Source: Pseudomonadota bacterium (GTDB taxonomy: Bacteria > Pseudomonadota > Alphaproteobacteria > Azospirillales > Azospirillaceae). Taken from it: a stretch of DNA of 7,715 nucleotides. Each line of letters begins with the position of its first letter. The first letter of the stretch is position 1. The notes under the pieces were generated by a model. The model had not been told where the DNA came from and searched no databases. It was given only the letters and a program-made list of their open reading frames with translations. The translations under genes and the position numbers were made by a program. The DNA is taken from contig JAEZHQ010000317.1 in assembly GCA_023416455.1 (NCBI GenBank), positions 1 through 7,715 on the forward strand. The letters are read 5' to 3'. This document shows positions 5,187 to 7,715 of this stretch, one piece after another.

Positions 5187-7703
5187 ATGCCGATGGACTG
5201 GCTGTGCCTGCTGGCCGGCGGTGCCTCGGCCCTTGCGCTGCTTGCCGCGGCGGGCGGCGATTCCGGCGTCGTCGTCCCGGCGTTCCTGCTGGTGGCCGTC
5301 ATCACGGCGCAGGCGGCCCTGGCGGCGCGGCGCGCCCGCGCCGCGGCGGCGGCGCTGGCCGACCGGGATCGCCGGCTGGCGGCGGCGCGGGAGGATCTGG
5401 CGGCCAGCCGGCAGCGCCTGCACGACTTCGTCGAGGCGGCGTCGGACTGGTTCTGGGAGACCGGGGCCGACCACCGCTACCGCTTCGTGTCGGAGCGGCT
5501 GGGCGCCATGCTGGGGCACGACCCGGAGCCGGTCTTCGGACGCTCGCTGCTCGACCTCGCGCCGCTGGTTGAGGACGCCGACACCTGGCTCGAATACAAG
5601 GCCGACATCGAGGCGGGCCGGGTCTTCCGCGACCTGGAGGTGTCCTTCGCCGACGAGGCCGGCGAGACCCGGGTCTTCCGCCTGAGCGGCCAGCCGGTGT
5701 TCGACGGCCAGGGCCGCTTCGCGGGCTATCGCGGAACCGGCATCGAGACCACCGTGGAGACCATGGCGCTGGTCGAATCGCGCTTCATGCACGCGGTGGT
5801 CCACGACGCGCTCGACAGCATTTCCGAAGGCTTCGTCCTGTTCAATCCGGACGGCCGGCTGATCTTCTGCAACGATCGCTACCGCCAGGCCTATCCGAAC
5901 CTCGCCGACGTCCTGGTCCCGGGCGCCGCCTTCGAGGACATCCTGCGCGCCGCCGCCGAGCGCGGCGGCTACGAGGGCGACGGGCGGGACATGGAGAGCT
6001 GGATCGAGAAGCGGCTGAAACGCCACCTCCTGCACAGCGATCCGGTGGACGGCCGCCTGTCCGACGGCCGCTGGTACCGCATCAGCGAGCACGCCACCGG
6101 GGCTGGCGGAATCGTCAAGATCCTCATGGACATCACCGAGCTGAAACGGCGCGAGGAGGAGCTGGCCGGCCAGACGGCGCGGCTGGAGGCCAGCGTCAGC
6201 GACCTCAGCGAGAGCGAGCGGCGTTACCGGCAGCTGGTCGAGCTGGCGCCCTACGGAATCGCCATCTGGGACCGCCGCGCCGTGCGCTTCGCCAACGCCG
6301 CCGCCGCCTCGATCCTGGGCGTCGGCGGCGACGGCGGGCTTCAGGGCGCGGCGCTCGGCCGCTTCATCGAGGACGCCGCCGTCGAGGCCCGCCTCGCCAT
6401 GGCGGCGGAGGGCGACGGCCAGCGCGTGGAATGCGAGGCCATCCGCCCCAACGGCGAGCGCCGCCATCTGGAGATCGGCGCCTACCCGGCCGCCTACCAG
6501 CGCGAACCGGCGGTTCTGCTGGTGCTGAACGACGTCACGGACCGGCGCCGGGCGGAGGCCGAACTCCAGCGCTCGCAGAAGATGGAGGCGGTCGGCCGCA
6601 TGGCCGGCGGAATCGCCCACGAGTTCAACAACATGCTGACCGCCATCGGGGGCTTCGCCCGGCTGGCCGAGCGCAACCCCGGCGACGAGGCGCGGGTGGT
6701 GACCTGCGTGCGCGAGATCGCCAAGGCGTCCGACCGGGCGGCGGCGCTGACCGCCCAGCTCCTCGACTTCTCCCGGCGGCGCGCCTCCGACGAGACCGAG
6801 GTGGTGGCGCTCGCCCCGCTGGTGCGCGACCTGAAGGTCTTCCTGAAGCCGCTGATGAGCGCCGGCATCGACCTCGACCTGCGCATCCTGGACGAGGACG
6901 CCCACGCGGTCGCCAACCCGGTGACCCTGAACCAGGCCATCCTGAACCTGGCCCTCAACGCCCGCGACGCCATGCCCGAGGGCGGGCGGCTGGAGGTGTC
7001 GCTGTCGGTCGAGACGCCGGGCAGCGCCTTCTTCGCCCGCCACGAGGAGCTGGCGGGCGGGCGCTATGCGGTGATCCGGGTGGCCGACGAGGGCGTCGGC
7101 GTGCCCGAAGCGATCCGCGACCGCATCTGGGAGCCCTTCTTCACCACCAAGGAGCCGGGCAAGGGCACCGGACTCGGGCTCTGGATGGTCTATGGCACGG
7201 CGCGGCAGGCCGGCGGCACCGTGGAGTTGACGACGCCTGCTGGCGGCGGCAGCGTCTTCTCCATCTACCTTCCGCGGGTCGAGGCTCCGGTGGTGCGGCC
7301 AGCCCCGGCACCCCGTCCGCTGCTGCCGGAGGGCGAGGCGGCCTCCATCCTGCTGGTCGATGACGAGCGTGCCGTGCGCGCCTATCTCACGCTCGCGCTG
7401 ACCGAGGCCGGTTGCCGGGTGGTGCAGGCGGAGGACGGCGTCGACGCGCTGGAGAAGTACGATGCCCACGGCGGCCTGTTCGACTGCCTCGTCACCGATC
7501 TCGCGATGCCACGCATGGGGGGACCGGAGCTGGTGGCGGAGATGGCACGGCGGAACCCCAACCTGCCCGTCCTCTTCCTCAGCGGCTACGCCTCCCACGA
7601 GAAGGCGGCCGCACTGCTATCCGTAAGCGGCCGCAAGCTGCTGATGAAGCCGGTCAGCCCGGAGGACCTGATCGAAGGCCTGCGCGAGGTGATGGCGGAA
7701 TGA
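5187..7703 (+). CDS. Membrane hybrid histidine kinase: PAS x3, HisKA, HATPase, receiver
   Basis: An 838-residue sensor kinase that should autophosphorylate on histidine and pass the phosphate to its own receiver domain. Order: two membrane segments (about 5-22, 27-46) with almost no periplasmic loop; a coiled-coil linker (48-80); PAS 1 (81-190); PAS 2 of the PAS_7 type (207-318, SISEGFVLFNPDGRLIFCND); a second coiled coil (317-347); PAS 3 (346-453); HisKA with GGIAHEFNNMLTAI and phospho-acceptor H478; HATPase with N-box N587/N591, G1 DEGVGVP (634-640), F-box IWEPFFTTK and G2 GTGLGL (660-665); a Pro-rich hinge (698-715); and a receiver with D725/D726, phospho-acceptor D771, S799 and K821. No output domain follows, so a separate phosphotransferase must relay the signal, as in CckA. 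With no real periplasmic domain, sensing is probably cytoplasmic through PAS. ATG 5187 lacks a clear ribosome site; ATG 5193, GTG 5121 and TTG 5067 are in-frame alternatives. Confidence 0.92.
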   Translation: MPMDWLCLLAGGASALALLAAAGGDSGVVVPAFLLVAVITAQAALAARRARAAAAALADRDRRLAAAREDLAASRQRLHDFVEAASDWFWETGADHRYRFVSERLGAMLGHDPEPVFGRSLLDLAPLVEDADTWLEYKADIEAGRVFRDLEVSFADEAGETRVFRLSGQPVFDGQGRFAGYRGTGIETTVETMALVESRFMHAVVHDALDSISEGFVLFNPDGRLIFCNDRYRQAYPNLADVLVPGAAFEDILRAAAERGGYEGDGRDMESWIEKRLKRHLLHSDPVDGRLSDGRWYRISEHATGAGGIVKILMDITELKRREEELAGQTARLEASVSDLSESERRYRQLVELAPYGIAIWDRRAVRFANAAAASILGVGGDGGLQGAALGRFIEDAAVEARLAMAAEGDGQRVECEAIRPNGERRHLEIGAYPAAYQREPAVLLVLNDVTDRRRAEAELQRSQKMEAVGRMAGGIAHEFNNMLTAIGGFARLAERNPGDEARVVTCVREIAKASDRAAALTAQLLDFSRRRASDETEVVALAPLVRDLKVFLKPLMSAGIDLDLRILDEDAHAVANPVTLNQAILNLALNARDAMPEGGRLEVSLSVETPGSAFFARHEELAGGRYAVIRVADEGVGVPEAIRDRIWEPFFTTKEPGKGTGLGLWMVYGTARQAGGTVELTTPAGGGSVFSIYLPRVEAPVVRPAPAPRPLLPEGEAASILLVDDERAVRAYLTLALTEAGCRVVQAEDGVDALEKYDAHGGLFDCLVTDLAMPRMGGPELVAEMARRNPNLPVLFLSGYASHEKAAALLSVSGRKLLMKPVSPEDLIEGLREVMAE

Positions 7704-7710
7704 GGGCGGT

Positions 7711-7715
7711 ATGAC
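7711..7715 (+). CDS. Possible start of a downstream gene, cut by window end
   Basis: An ATG at 7711 follows GAGGG (7702-7706), which overlaps the kinase stop codon. This spacing is typical of a co-transcribed next gene, which could be the kinase's partner. Only five bases are visible, so this is a pointer rather than a call. Confidence 0.15.

Noticed and set aside
4968..7598. 876-codon minus-strand open frame opposite the kinase
   Set aside because: No recognisable domains, low-complexity composition, and the plus strand carries all kinase and receiver motifs.

Overview
The window is about 70% GC and dense with genes. Its gene content points to an alphaproteobacterium of the Azospirillum/Rhodospirillales kind. 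The evidence is a nitrogenase-associated ArsC-like protein, a hybrid histidine kinase with three PAS domains, and an alanine- and arginine-rich protein composition. The genus is an inference; no 16S or nif structural gene is present.

Left part (about 1-3335, all on the minus strand). A three-gene ABC importer reads ATPase (3335-2481), permease (2471-1662), then periplasmic binding protein (1603-581). The ATPase and permease genes are 9 bp apart, and 58 bp separate permease from binding protein. This is the nitrate/sulfonate/taurine (NitT/TauT/SsuABC) type; the substrate cannot be read from sequence. A strong 11-bp stem follows the binding-protein gene. Next comes a small ArsC/Spx-fold gene of the nitrogenase-associated family (477-46) with a His/Cys-rich tail. 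A short palindrome lies just upstream of its start. The extreme left edge is a C7/G13 homopolymer run.

Middle (3336-4723). A 352-bp divergent intergenic region carries an unusual A/T tract. It separates the ABC operon from a plus-strand gene for a secreted ClpP-fold protein with a Ser/His pair. That gene converges on a minus-strand ynfA (UPF0060) membrane protein gene, with a GC-rich palindrome between the two stop codons.

Right part (4724-7715). A 463-bp region without a confident gene opens with a three-copy tandem array. Each unit is a small GC hairpin followed by a T-rich tract. Then comes a large membrane-bound hybrid histidine kinase (two membrane segments, PAS x3, HisKA, HATPase, receiver), resembling CckA-type phosphorelay kinases. 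Its start is uncertain because the reading frame stays open far upstream.

Most of the window is conventional. The parts worth a second look are the tandem hairpin array, the left-edge homopolymer, the metal-binding-like tail on the ArsC-like protein, and the secreted ClpP-like protein. I see no convincing new multi-gene system.
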